From Sphingomonas sp. (lineage in GTDB: Bacteria > Pseudomonadota > Alphaproteobacteria > Sphingomonadales > Sphingomonadaceae): a stretch of 5,092 nucleotides of DNA. Made by a program: the position numbers and the translations under genes. The stretch spans positions 1 to 5,092 of the forward strand of contig JAFBAM010000317.1 of the NCBI GenBank assembly GCA_019247755.1. The letters run 5' to 3'. This document shows, one piece after another, positions 1 through 5,092 of the stretch; position 1 is the stretch's first letter; every line of letters begins with the position of its first letter. The notes beneath the pieces are model-generated. The model had not been told where the DNA came from, searched no databases, and saw only the letters and a program-made list of their open reading frames with translations.

Positions 1-976
1 TGTAGACCGGCATCCGCCACTCGGAGTCGAGCGGGTGAACCACCTCGACGGAAGTGCGATAGCCCTTCTTCTCCTGAGCCTCGATCTCCGCCAGGCTAGT
101 GCCCCCGCGCTGGCATTCGGCGATGAACTCGGCGGCCTTTGGGTCGCCCGGGGCAATCGCCTCGGCAATCGGGTGGCCGGCCGCAATCGCCACGAAGCTG
201 GCGCCGAAAATCGTGTCGGGCCGGGTCGTGAAGACCTCGACGTCCGCCATGCCGTCGACCGGCTGCGCGAGCTTGAACCGGAAATCGAGCCCCTTGCTCT
301 TGCCGATCCAATTCTCCTGCATCAGCCGGACCTTGTCGGGCCAGTCTTTCAGGCCCTTCAGGCCCTCGAGCAGCTCATCGGCGAAGTCGGTGATCTTCAG
401 GAACCACTGCGCCAGCTTGCGCCGCTCGACCGGAGCGCCCGAACGCCACCCGCAGCCGTCGATCACCTGCTCGTTGGCGAGCACGGTCATGTCGACCGGG
501 TCCCAATTGACCTCGCTTTCCTTGCGATAAACCAGGCCAGCCTCGAAGAGGTCGAGGAATAGCGCCTGCTCCTGTCCGTAATAGGCCGGGTCGCAGGTCG
601 CGAACTCGCGTTCCCAGTCGAGCGCGAAGCCCATCCGCTTCAGCTGGTCGCGCATCGTCCGAATGTTGGCCCAGGTCCATTCGCCTGGGTGGACCTTGCG
701 CTCCATCGCCGCATTCTCGGCCGGCATGCCGAAGGCGTCCCAACCCATGGGGTGCAGCACTTCGTGACCCTGCATCCGGCGGTAACGGGCGATCACGTCG
801 CCCATCGTGTAATTGCGGACGTGACCCATGTGGATGCGCCCCGACGGATAGGGGAACATCTCCAGCACATAGGTCTTGGGCTTGTTGCTGTTGCTGTCGG
901 CGCAGAAGCTGCGCGCCTCGGCCCAGCGCTCCTGCCAGCGCCGGTCGGCATCAGCCGCGTTGAATCGGCTGCTCAT
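1..976 (-). CDS. leuS: Leucyl-tRNA synthetase, N-terminal part (gene continues past the left edge)
   Basis: Class I aminoacyl-tRNA synthetase that charges tRNA-Leu with leucine in the cytoplasm. The frame is open from the ATG at 976 to the window edge and gives 325 residues, roughly the first 38% of the usual ~850-870. Visible landmarks: the FPYPSG segment followed by the ATP-binding HIGH-type motif HMGH at residues 49-52; HPMGWDAFGMPAENAA at about 75-90, typical of LeuRS; ENWIGKSKG at 221-229 leading into the CP1 editing domain; and the editing-site threonine-rich motif TTRPDT at 250-255, which removes mischarged amino acids. The KMSKS loop and anticodon-binding domain lie outside the window. 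No strong Shine-Dalgarno precedes the ATG; the stop of the upstream lipoprotein gene is only 9 bp away, so the two are probably co-transcribed and may be translationally coupled. No frameshift is seen. Identification is secure. Confidence 0.97.
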   Translation of the reverse strand, partial: MSSRFNAADADRRWQERWAEARSFCADSNSNKPKTYVLEMFPYPSGRIHMGHVRNYTMGDVIARYRRMQGHEVLHPMGWDAFGMPAENAAMERKVHPGEWTWANIRTMRDQLKRMGFALDWEREFATCDPAYYGQEQALFLDLFEAGLVYRKESEVNWDPVDMTVLANEQVIDGCGWRSGAPVERRKLAQWFLKITDFADELLEGLKGLKDWPDKVRLMQENWIGKSKGLDFRFKLAQPVDGMADVEVFTTRPDTIFGASFVAIAAGHPIAEAIAPGDPKAAEFIAECQRGGTSLAEIEAQEKKGYRTSVEVVHPLDSEWRMPVY

Positions 977-985
977 GCGCTAGGA

Positions 986-1420
986 CTATCCCCGGACGGC
1001 GGCGCGACGGAGATCCCGGGCCCGGGTCAAGATGATGTCTTCCAGCTTCTGTACCGTCGCCGCGGTGACCGGAGCGTCGACCCAGGCACCATTCTGATAG
1101 ACCTGCTTCGCCGCCGAAACGCGAACCGCATCGGCGCGAAGGTCGGGGTCGAGGATGGCCACGGTGAGCTTGACCCGCTCACCCGGCGCCTTCGGATTGG
1201 CGTACCAGTCGGTGATGATGACGCCGTTCTGGGCATTCGCCTGGAGCAGCGGCGCGAAGGACACCGTGTCGACGGCAGCGCGCCACAAATAAGAATTGAT
1301 GGCGAGAGTCGTCACCTGCGAGGGCGCGATCTGGTTGGGAATGGTCCTGTTGCGCGAACAGCCGGGCGTCGCGAGGGCCAGGACCAGCAGAACGGCGGCA
1401 GTCTTGTGCAGGCGGGTCAT
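986..1420 (-). CDS. DUF3576 family envelope lipoprotein
   Basis: A 144-residue protein of unknown function. The N-terminus is a lipoprotein-type signal: basic MTRLHK, hydrophobic AAVLLVLALA, then cysteine at residue 21. The lipobox residues TPG-C are atypical because -3 is Thr and -2 is Pro, so lipidation is likely but not certain. The mature part carries the stretch INSYLWRAAVDTVSF, then GVIITDWYANP and an ERVKLTVAILDPDLRADAVRV segment, matching what I recall of DUF3576 (alphaproteobacterial, uncharacterised). The start is supported by AAGGA ending five bases before the ATG. It is the first gene of the leuS transcription unit and lies behind a recognisable promoter. Family members are commonly encoded just upstream of leuS in sphingomonads (recalled, not checked). 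Cellular site is inferred to be the periplasmic face of a membrane; no enzymatic motif is visible. Confidence 0.88.
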   Translation of the reverse strand: MTRLHKTAAVLLVLALATPGCSRNRTIPNQIAPSQVTTLAINSYLWRAAVDTVSFAPLLQANAQNGVIITDWYANPKAPGERVKLTVAILDPDLRADAVRVSAAKQVYQNGAWVDAPVTAATVQKLEDIILTRARDLRRAAVRG

Positions 1421-1455
1421 AGGGGTCCTTGAGGTCGAACGAAGGGTTGGGCGGC

Positions 1456-1484
1456 GTTATAGATACTCGTGCTTCGCCCGCAAG
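1456..1484 (-). promoter_or_regulatory. Sigma70-type promoter for the DUF3576-leuS unit
   Basis: On the minus strand a -35-like CTTGCG (1484-1479) and a -10-like TATAAC (1461-1456) are separated by exactly 17 bases. The expected transcription start is near 1449, giving a leader of about 28 bases that contains the AAGGA ribosome binding site. The -35 element fits the alphaproteobacterial CTTGAC form in 4 of 6 positions. Read by eye only. Confidence 0.5.
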
Positions 1485-1540
1485 CATGAGCCGCGGCTGA
1501 ACGATATTGTGTTGAGTCGGCAACAGGGGACGAAGGAATC

Positions 1541-1550
1541 GACTCGAGTC
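1541..1550. repeat. Perfect 10-bp palindrome GACTCGAGTC in the divergent intergenic region
   Basis: GACTCGAGTC is identical on both strands and lies about 50 bp upstream of the beta-barrel gene start, just upstream of its possible promoter. It could be an operator half-site pair. Palindromes of this length are expected a few times by chance in 5 kb, so support is weak. Confidence 0.2.
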
Positions 1551-1551
1551 A

Positions 1552-1580
1552 TGGAACCGTCAGCTAAGTCAGACTATATG
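1552..1580 (+). promoter_or_regulatory. Possible promoter for the outer-membrane protein gene
   Basis: TATATG at 1575-1580 is a fair -10 element. The hexamer 17 bases upstream, TGGAAC at 1552-1557, is a poor sigma70 -35. GGAAC alone resembles the -35 of alphaproteobacterial EcfG general-stress promoters, but the matching -10 (CGTT) is absent. Transcription would start near 1587, just ahead of the AGGAG site. Tentative. Confidence 0.25.
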
Positions 1581-1589
1581 GCCATCAAC

Positions 1590-1594
1590 AGGAG
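1590..1594 (+). promoter_or_regulatory. Ribosome binding site that fixes the GTG start at 1601
   Basis: AGGAG is followed by six bases (TTGATT) and then GTG at 1601, which is ideal spacing. An in-frame TTG at 1595 abuts the AGGAG directly and could not use it, so the GTG is the supported start. Confidence 0.8.
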
Positions 1595-1600
1595 TTGATT

Positions 1601-2323
1601 GTGCTGAGAGTCGCGCAGCGTAGGGGAGCTCAACTGGTTGCGGCAGCCGCCGCGGCCGGTCTTGTGCTGACTCCCGCATTCGCGACCGGCCTCCAGGCGA
1701 AAAAGAAGCCCGCTGCCGTGGCGTTGAGCTTCGATCCCGTCTCCTCCTTCACGCCGGCCAATGCCGATCCCAAGCTTGCAGCCGCGCTCGCGGGCAAGGG
1801 CCTTGCACTGACCGATTTCAAATTCACGCCGGCACCCGCCAAGGGCCGCCCGAGCCAGGTCCGGGTCGCCATCCGCGCACGCGTCATGGCTCCGGCGCAG
1901 ACCCGCCTCGCCGATGCGTCGCTTCCGACGGCAGCAGTCAATGCGCTGACGCCGACCGGTTACAACCTCGGCGTTGCGGTGGGCTGGAGGCGTTTCGCGG
2001 TTTCGGGTGATGTCGCCAAGGCCAAGAGCGCTGATCCGGCGATCGGCGCCCGTGAGAGCGCCGTGCTAGGCGTCAGCTATTCGCTGACCAACCGACTCAG
2101 CACTCGCGTCGCAGTTGGCGCCGAACGCAACAACAGCCCGGTTCCCGCCCTCCGCCAGGGCGACAAGATGTCGGTTGATGCCGGCGCTTCGTTCGATCTT
2201 TCCCGGCGAATCGCCCTGACCGGTGGAGTCCGCTATAATGTCGAGCGCGACCGTATGTCGTCGCTGCAGGACAACCGCCGCGACAGCCAGGCGGTCTACG
2301 TCGGCACCGCTTTCAAGTTCTAA
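1601..2323 (+). CDS. Unrecognised secreted protein, probable small outer-membrane beta-barrel
   Basis: A 240-residue protein from the GTG at 1601 (start chosen by the AGGAG site). It has a clear Sec signal peptide: basic residues RVAQRR, an alanine-rich hydrophobic core, and a cleavage site after AFA at residue 28. A lysine patch (KKK) follows, then a segment with FTPANADPKLAAALAGKGL at about 50-68. From residue 86 the sequence shows alternating polar/hydrophobic stretches typical of beta strands. Eight candidates are about 86-95, 121-130, 132-141, 153-162, 166-175, 189-200, 203-215 and 230-240. The chain ends in GTAFKF; a terminal Phe is the usual C-terminal sorting signal for BAM-inserted outer-membrane proteins. 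I do not recognise the family and cannot assign a substrate. It stands alone, divergent from DUF3576-leuS and followed by a 149-bp spacer. Barrel topology is inference; export is well supported. Confidence 0.85.
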   Translation: MLRVAQRRGAQLVAAAAAAGLVLTPAFATGLQAKKKPAAVALSFDPVSSFTPANADPKLAAALAGKGLALTDFKFTPAPAKGRPSQVRVAIRARVMAPAQTRLADASLPTAAVNALTPTGYNLGVAVGWRRFAVSGDVAKAKSADPAIGARESAVLGVSYSLTNRLSTRVAVGAERNNSPVPALRQGDKMSVDAGASFDLSRRIALTGGVRYNVERDRMSSLQDNRRDSQAVYVGTAFKF

Positions 2324-2342
2324 GCTGAGCTACCGAGTGCAG

Positions 2343-2360
2343 CGCTGCGATTGCGTAGCG
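2343..2360 (+). terminator. Hairpin 20 bp after the beta-barrel gene, possible terminator
   Basis: CGCTGCG and CGTAGCG pair over seven base pairs, including one G-U wobble, around an ATTG loop. Position after the stop codon fits a terminator, but no T-run follows, so efficient intrinsic termination is doubtful. The overlapping 10-bp palindrome GCAGCGCTGC (2339-2348) offers a competing fold. Confidence 0.3.
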
Positions 2361-2423
2361 ATCGTCAGCTGCGCGTAGAGTTGGCGAAAGCCGGACGGCC
2401 TGCGCGAAGCGACAGGACCGACG

Positions 2424-2444
2424 TCACGCGATTCACTCGCGTGA
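2424..2444 (+). repeat. Inverted repeat upstream of yggS
   Basis: TCACGCG and CGCGTGA form a perfect 7-bp inverted repeat around a 7-base spacer (ATTCACT), ending 28 bases before the yggS start. It could be a leader hairpin or a dyad operator. No T-run follows, so it does not look like a terminator. Function unknown. Confidence 0.35.
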
Positions 2445-2472
2445 GGGCCATTGCCACCCTAGAGACCAAATC

Positions 2473-3132
2473 GTGACCAGCGCCGCCGACCGTCGTCAGC
2501 ATATTCTCGATGAAATCGACCGCGCCGCCGAGCTTGCGAAGCGTGATCCGGCCGACGTGCAGCTGATCGCCGTCAGCAAGGGGCGCAGTGTTGAAGAAAT
2601 CGAGCCGCTGATCGAGGCGGGGCAGCGCGACTTCGGCGAGAACCGGGTGCAGGAAGCACTCGCCAAGTGGCCGGCGCTACTTGCGCGCTATAGCGGCATC
2701 CGGCTGCACGAGATCGGCCAGCTCCAGTCGAACAAGGCCGCCGAAGCGGTGAAGCTGTTCGACGTGATTCATTCCGTCGATCGCTCTTCGCTCCTCAGCG
2801 CGCTCTCGAAAGAAGCGGAAAAGGCGGGCCGCTCGCCTGCAGTCTACGTCCAGGTCAATATCGGCGAGGAAGAGCAGAAGGGCGGCTGCGCGATCGCGCA
2901 TATCGCCGCGATGATCGAGGCGGTGCGCGCCTCGCCTCTACCGCTCGCCGGGCTGATGGCCATCCCGCCGTTGGGCGTCGAGCCCGCGCCTTACTTCGCG
3001 TTGCTGGCCAAGCTCGCCAGACGCCATGACGTCACCGGCTTGAGCATTGGAATGTCTGGGGATTTCAGAGCCGCGGTGATGCTCGGCTCGACCACGGTGC
3101 GGGTCGGCACGGCCTTGTTCGAAGACGCATGA
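2473..3132 (+). CDS. yggS: YggS/PLPBP family pyridoxal-phosphate homeostasis protein
   Basis: A 219-residue cytoplasmic PLP-binding protein of the YggS/YBL036C/PROSC family, close to the usual ~230 residues. The family has no established catalytic activity; it binds PLP and keeps vitamin B6 and amino-acid pools balanced. Seen here: LIAVSKGRS with Lys36 as the Schiff-base lysine (same position as in E. coli); FGENRVQEA at 54-62; HEIGQLQSNK at 79-88, with Gln83 where E. coli has Pro; MAIPP; and near the end GLSIGMSGDFRAAVMLGST followed by VRVGTALFE, the phosphate-binding region. The start is GTG; a weak GAGA lies 7 bases upstream, and no earlier start codon exists in frame. Its TGA overlaps the ATG of the following HAD gene (ATGA), indicating one operon with translational coupling. 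No clear promoter is seen in the upstream spacer. Confidence 0.95.
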   Translation: MTSAADRRQHILDEIDRAAELAKRDPADVQLIAVSKGRSVEEIEPLIEAGQRDFGENRVQEALAKWPALLARYSGIRLHEIGQLQSNKAAEAVKLFDVIHSVDRSSLLSALSKEAEKAGRSPAVYVQVNIGEEEQKGGCAIAHIAAMIEAVRASPLPLAGLMAIPPLGVEPAPYFALLAKLARRHDVTGLSIGMSGDFRAAVMLGSTTVRVGTALFEDA

Positions 3133-3821
3133 ACCTCGACGCGATCATTTTCGACTTCGACGGCGTGCTCCTCGAAAGCGAGTATGAGCTCAATCGCCTG
3201 ACCGCCGATCTGCTCACTGAGCTCGGCCATCCTCACACGTTCGAGGAAGCGATCGAACATTATACCGGCCTCGCCGGCCGCCACGTGATCGAGGTGATCG
3301 AATCCCGCATCGGGCGGCCTCTTCCGCAAGAATTCCACGATCGCATGAGCCAGGAAGGTAAGCGCGCCCTCTCCGAGGGAATCGAGCCGATCGCCGGCGC
3401 CATCGATTTTGTACGAGGCCTGCCCCCGGCGGTTCCGAAGGCCATCGCCTCGTCCAGTTCTACGAAGTGGATCCGCACCCACCTCGCTCACCTAGGCCTG
3501 ACGGAAGCGTTCGAGCCGCACCTCTACAGCGGCCGCGAGCATGTCGAACGCGGCAAGCCCGCGCCGGACCTTTATCTCTATGCCGCCGACCAGCTCGGGG
3601 TAGACATCGCCCGAACCGTAATCCTAGAGGATTCAAAGGTGGGGGCGACCGGCGCGCTTGCGTCCGGGGCGAGGGTCATTGGGCTCGCTGCCGGTTCGCA
3701 TTGCCTCGACGGTCATGCCGACAAGTTGCGGGCGGTCGGCGTTCAAGACATTGCGCACAGCTTCGAGGAGGTGGCGCGCCTCGTCGGGCTGGATCAGCCG
3801 AGCAGGAGGTCACCTGCCTGA
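3129..3821 (+). CDS. HAD superfamily hydrolase, subfamily I (phosphatase or phosphomutase-like)
   Basis: A 230-residue cytoplasmic enzyme with all four HAD motifs: motif I DFDGV with nucleophile Asp9 and acid/base Asp11; motif II serine in the IASSSST run at about 106-112; motif III Lys143 in GKPAPDLY; motif IV acidic pair Glu167-Asp168 in LEDSKVG, which with Asp9 and Asp11 binds Mg2+. The helical cap between motifs I and II (roughly residues 15-90) marks the C1-cap group that includes beta-phosphoglucomutase and CbbY/Gph-like phosphatases. The true substrate cannot be read from sequence. The gene overlaps yggS by 4 bp and probably depends on its translation, so a phosphorylated B6 vitamer is a possible substrate, by context only. 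Its stop codon lies within the terminator hairpin it shares with ribA; the gap to the ribA stop is six bases. Confidence 0.92.
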   Translation: MNLDAIIFDFDGVLLESEYELNRLTADLLTELGHPHTFEEAIEHYTGLAGRHVIEVIESRIGRPLPQEFHDRMSQEGKRALSEGIEPIAGAIDFVRGLPPAVPKAIASSSSTKWIRTHLAHLGLTEAFEPHLYSGREHVERGKPAPDLYLYAADQLGVDIARTVILEDSKVGATGALASGARVIGLAAGSHCLDGHADKLRAVGVQDIAHSFEEVARLVGLDQPSRRSPA

Positions 3822-3845
3822 CACTAGTCAGGCTAAGAGGTGACC
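3808..3845. terminator. Nested hairpin, shared terminator between converging HAD and ribA genes
   Basis: The inner stem GCCTGAC/GTCAGGC (7 bp, loop ACTA) sits inside an outer stem GGTCACCT/AGGTGACC (8 bp). The only interruption is a four-base TAAG bulge on the right arm. All 15 pairs are Watson-Crick. The stop codons of both genes lie in the inner stem and pair with each other. On the plus strand a T-rich stretch (ATTTCTT, 3849-3855) follows, as expected of an intrinsic terminator for yggS-HAD. Leftward there is no comparable T-run, so it may be weaker for ribA, or act by RNA 3'-end protection. Confidence 0.8.
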
Positions 3846-4886
3846 CGATTTCTTGCGCTTGGTCGCGAGGTAATCGGCGTTGTGTGGATTGGTCGGCATC
3901 TGATGCGGCACCCGTTCCACGACCGTGATGCCGGCCGCCTCCAGCCCCGCAACCTTGCTGGGATTGTTGGTTAGTAGCCGGACTTCATCGATCCCCAGTG
4001 CCCGCAGCATCGCCGCCGCGTGGCCATAGTCACGCTCGTCGTCGGCAAAGCCGAGCCGCTGGTTGGCATCGACCGTGTCGAGCCCGCGGTCTTGCAGTGA
4101 ATAAGCGCGAATCTTGTTGATGAGGCCGATCCCGCGCCCTTCCTGACGGAGATAGAGCAAGACTCCGCCGCCAGCCTTGCCGATGATGTGGAGCGCTTCT
4201 TTCAGCTGCGGTCCGCAGTCGCATTTGAGCGAGCCAAACACGTCGCCGGTGAGGCATTCGCTGTGCAGCCGGACCAAGGGCGGCTGGCCGCCAAACGCGC
4301 CGACCACCAGCGCAACATGCTCCTGCCCATCGTCAGAGGCCCGGAAGGCGACGATCTGGCTCGGCGGCATGTCGTCGAGCGGCAGCTTGGCCCGGGCGAC
4401 GATCTCGACCGTAGGTTGCTTCCGCTCGCGGGCGATGTCGTCGATCGAGATAGCGACATCGGCGGCCTTTGGATCGAGCAGCCACAAAGCCGGCAGCAGC
4501 CCTGCGGCCCTCGCAAGATCAAGCGCGGCGCGGCCGGTCTCGGCGCAGTCGGGGGCGACCGGGTGCAGCGGGCCGACCGGAGCGCGGTCGAGGTCCTTGC
4601 CCGGATCCGCGATGGCGAGTGCCGTCTCAGCATCAAGCCAGTCCTCGTGACCGATCACCACCGGAGCGGCGGGGTCGGCAGCGTCGCGTTCGTTGGCTAA
4701 GTTCAGCGCTGCAGCTCGCTCGCCGCTGATCATCAGCTTAGCCCTGCGGTCGGGGTCCAGCAGCGGTAGCAGCTCGGCGGTCGCTGTTTCGACGGACAGC
4801 ACGGCCGTCGGAGCAGGGCCATCGATCCGCACCGGCCGTCCGGCGCGCAGCAGCGCGATCCCGGTGCGGACCGCGCTCGCCGTCAC
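3828..4886 (-). CDS. ribA: GTP cyclohydrolase II with a degenerate RibB-like N-terminal domain
   Basis: A 352-residue cytoplasmic enzyme. The C-terminal half (about 175-352) is an intact GTP cyclohydrolase II, which opens GTP to the diaminopyrimidine precursor of riboflavin. It has zinc ligands Cys211, Cys222 and Cys224 in the order C-x10-C-x-C, RQEGRGIGL at 247-255, Tyr262, DTVDAN at 270-275, and ADDERDY with Asp283 and Arg285, which align with E. coli Asp126 and Arg128. LLTNNPSK follows at 304-311. The N-terminal half (about 1-165) resembles DHBP synthase in layout (start IALLRAGRPV, later ALDLARAAGLLPA) but lacks the acidic DDEDRENEGD-type metal-binding motif and the RxGHTEA motif, so it should be inactive. 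The start is GTG at 4886, which overlaps the xth stop (GTGA); an ATG-type extension to 4943 would lie inside xth and is rejected. No FMN riboswitch can be placed because xth abuts it. Confidence 0.93.
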   Translation of the reverse strand: MTASAVRTGIALLRAGRPVRIDGPAPTAVLSVETATAELLPLLDPDRRAKLMISGERAAALNLANERDAADPAAPVVIGHEDWLDAETALAIADPGKDLDRAPVGPLHPVAPDCAETGRAALDLARAAGLLPALWLLDPKAADVAISIDDIARERKQPTVEIVARAKLPLDDMPPSQIVAFRASDDGQEHVALVVGAFGGQPPLVRLHSECLTGDVFGSLKCDCGPQLKEALHIIGKAGGGVLLYLRQEGRGIGLINKIRAYSLQDRGLDTVDANQRLGFADDERDYGHAAAMLRALGIDEVRLLTNNPSKVAGLEAAGITVVERVPHQMPTNPHNADYLATKRKKSGHLLA

Positions 4887-5092
4887 GCCTCGATCTCGAC
4901 GAGCAGCGGCACATGGTCGGAGGGCCGCTGCCAATTCCGGCACGGCTCCAGCACTTCATGTGCCTTGAGGTGGCCGTCCAGCTCGGGCGAAGCCCACATG
5001 TGGTCGAGCCGGCGGCCGCGGTCGTTCTTGGTCCAGTCGGGAGAGCGGTAGCTCCACCAGGTGAAGTTGCGCTCCGGCGCCGGCACGAACTT
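4883..5092 (-). CDS. xth: Exodeoxyribonuclease III, C-terminal part (gene continues past the right edge)
   Basis: The last 69 residues of an endonuclease/exonuclease/phosphatase-fold enzyme that cuts abasic DNA and degrades 3' ends in base-excision repair. Diagnostic sequence: FTWWSYR, then DWTKNDRGRRLDHMWASPEL, with the Arg-x-Asp-His block typical of ExoIII, and finally RPSDHVPLLVEIEA, whose SDH holds the catalytic histidine. The frame is open through the right edge (first codons Lys-Phe-Val), so the apparent GTG start near 5086 is internal. Full length would be about 260 residues. Its TGA overlaps the ribA GTG by 4 bp, so the two are co-transcribed and probably translationally coupled, with the promoter outside the window. 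Whether the gene is xthA or a paralogue cannot be told from this fragment. Confidence 0.93.
   Translation of the reverse strand, partial: KFVPAPERNFTWWSYRSPDWTKNDRGRRLDHMWASPELDGHLKAHEVLEPCRNWQRPSDHVPLLVEIEA

Noticed and set aside
35..562. A 175-codon plus-strand open frame opposite leuS
   Set aside because: It lies antisense to a clearly identified LeuRS frame, has no recognisable protein features, and is the kind of shadow frame expected in high-GC DNA.
689..1432. A 247-codon plus-strand open frame
   Set aside because: It crosses the leuS 5' end and the whole DUF3576 gene in antisense; the real genes carry family motifs, a signal sequence and a promoter, and this one has none.
1296..1598. 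A 100-codon plus-strand open frame over the divergent intergenic region
   Set aside because: It is antisense to the DUF3576 gene in its first part and has no ribosome binding site or protein-like composition. Only its last 15 codons are noted as a weak upstream frame.
1595..1600. A TTG start two codons upstream for the beta-barrel protein
   Set aside because: The AGGAG site directly abuts this TTG, leaving no spacing; the GTG at 1601 has the correct six-base gap.
3467..3928. A 153-codon plus-strand frame overlapping the HAD gene and the ribA 3' end
   Set aside because: It is an out-of-frame reading of the HAD gene, runs through the terminator hairpin, and has arginine-rich composition typical of shadow frames.
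4177..4700. Two long plus-strand frames opposite ribA
   Set aside because: Antisense shadows of the RibA coding sequence, whose zinc and catalytic motifs confirm the minus-strand reading.
4887..4943. A 19-residue N-terminal extension of RibA starting at 4943
   Set aside because: It would lie inside the xth coding sequence in another frame; the GTG at 4886, overlapping the xth stop, gives a sensible N-terminus.

Overview
The window is GC-rich, densely coded chromosomal DNA from an alphaproteobacterium, most probably a member of the Sphingomonadales. The evidence is the high GC content, frequent GTG starts, a DUF3576 lipoprotein gene directly upstream of leuS, and a GTP cyclohydrolase II carrying a decayed RibB-like N-terminal half behind exonuclease III. 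The family assignment rests on protein motifs read by eye and on recalled gene order, not on a database search.

Layout: (1) Positions 1-1420, minus strand: a DUF3576 envelope lipoprotein gene followed after 9 bp by leuS, which runs off the left edge with 325 N-terminal codons present. A good sigma70-type promoter (CTTGCG-N17-TATAAC) lies about 36 bp upstream of the lipoprotein gene. (2) Positions 1601-2323, plus strand: a divergent, unrecognised gene for a secreted, probably outer-membrane beta-barrel protein. Its GTG start is fixed by an AGGAG ribosome binding site. (3) Positions 2324-2472: a 149-bp spacer with two perfect or near-perfect hairpins and no clear promoter. (4) Positions 2473-3821, plus strand: a YggS/PLPBP-type PLP homeostasis protein overlapped by 4 bp (ATGA) with a HAD phosphatase-like gene. 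(5) Positions 3808-3845: a strong nested hairpin containing the stop codons of both converging genes, the best terminator in the window. (6) Positions 3828-5092, minus strand: ribA, overlapped by 4 bp (GTGA) with the 3' end of xth (exonuclease III), which runs off the right edge.

Functionally this is housekeeping DNA: leucyl-tRNA charging, envelope maintenance, vitamin B6 homeostasis, flavin synthesis and base-excision repair. I see no mobile element, CRISPR array, tRNA or rRNA, and no sign of a new multi-gene system. The items most worth a second look are the stop-codon-spanning terminator, the dead RibB half of RibA, the unknown beta-barrel protein and the HAD enzyme coupled to yggS.
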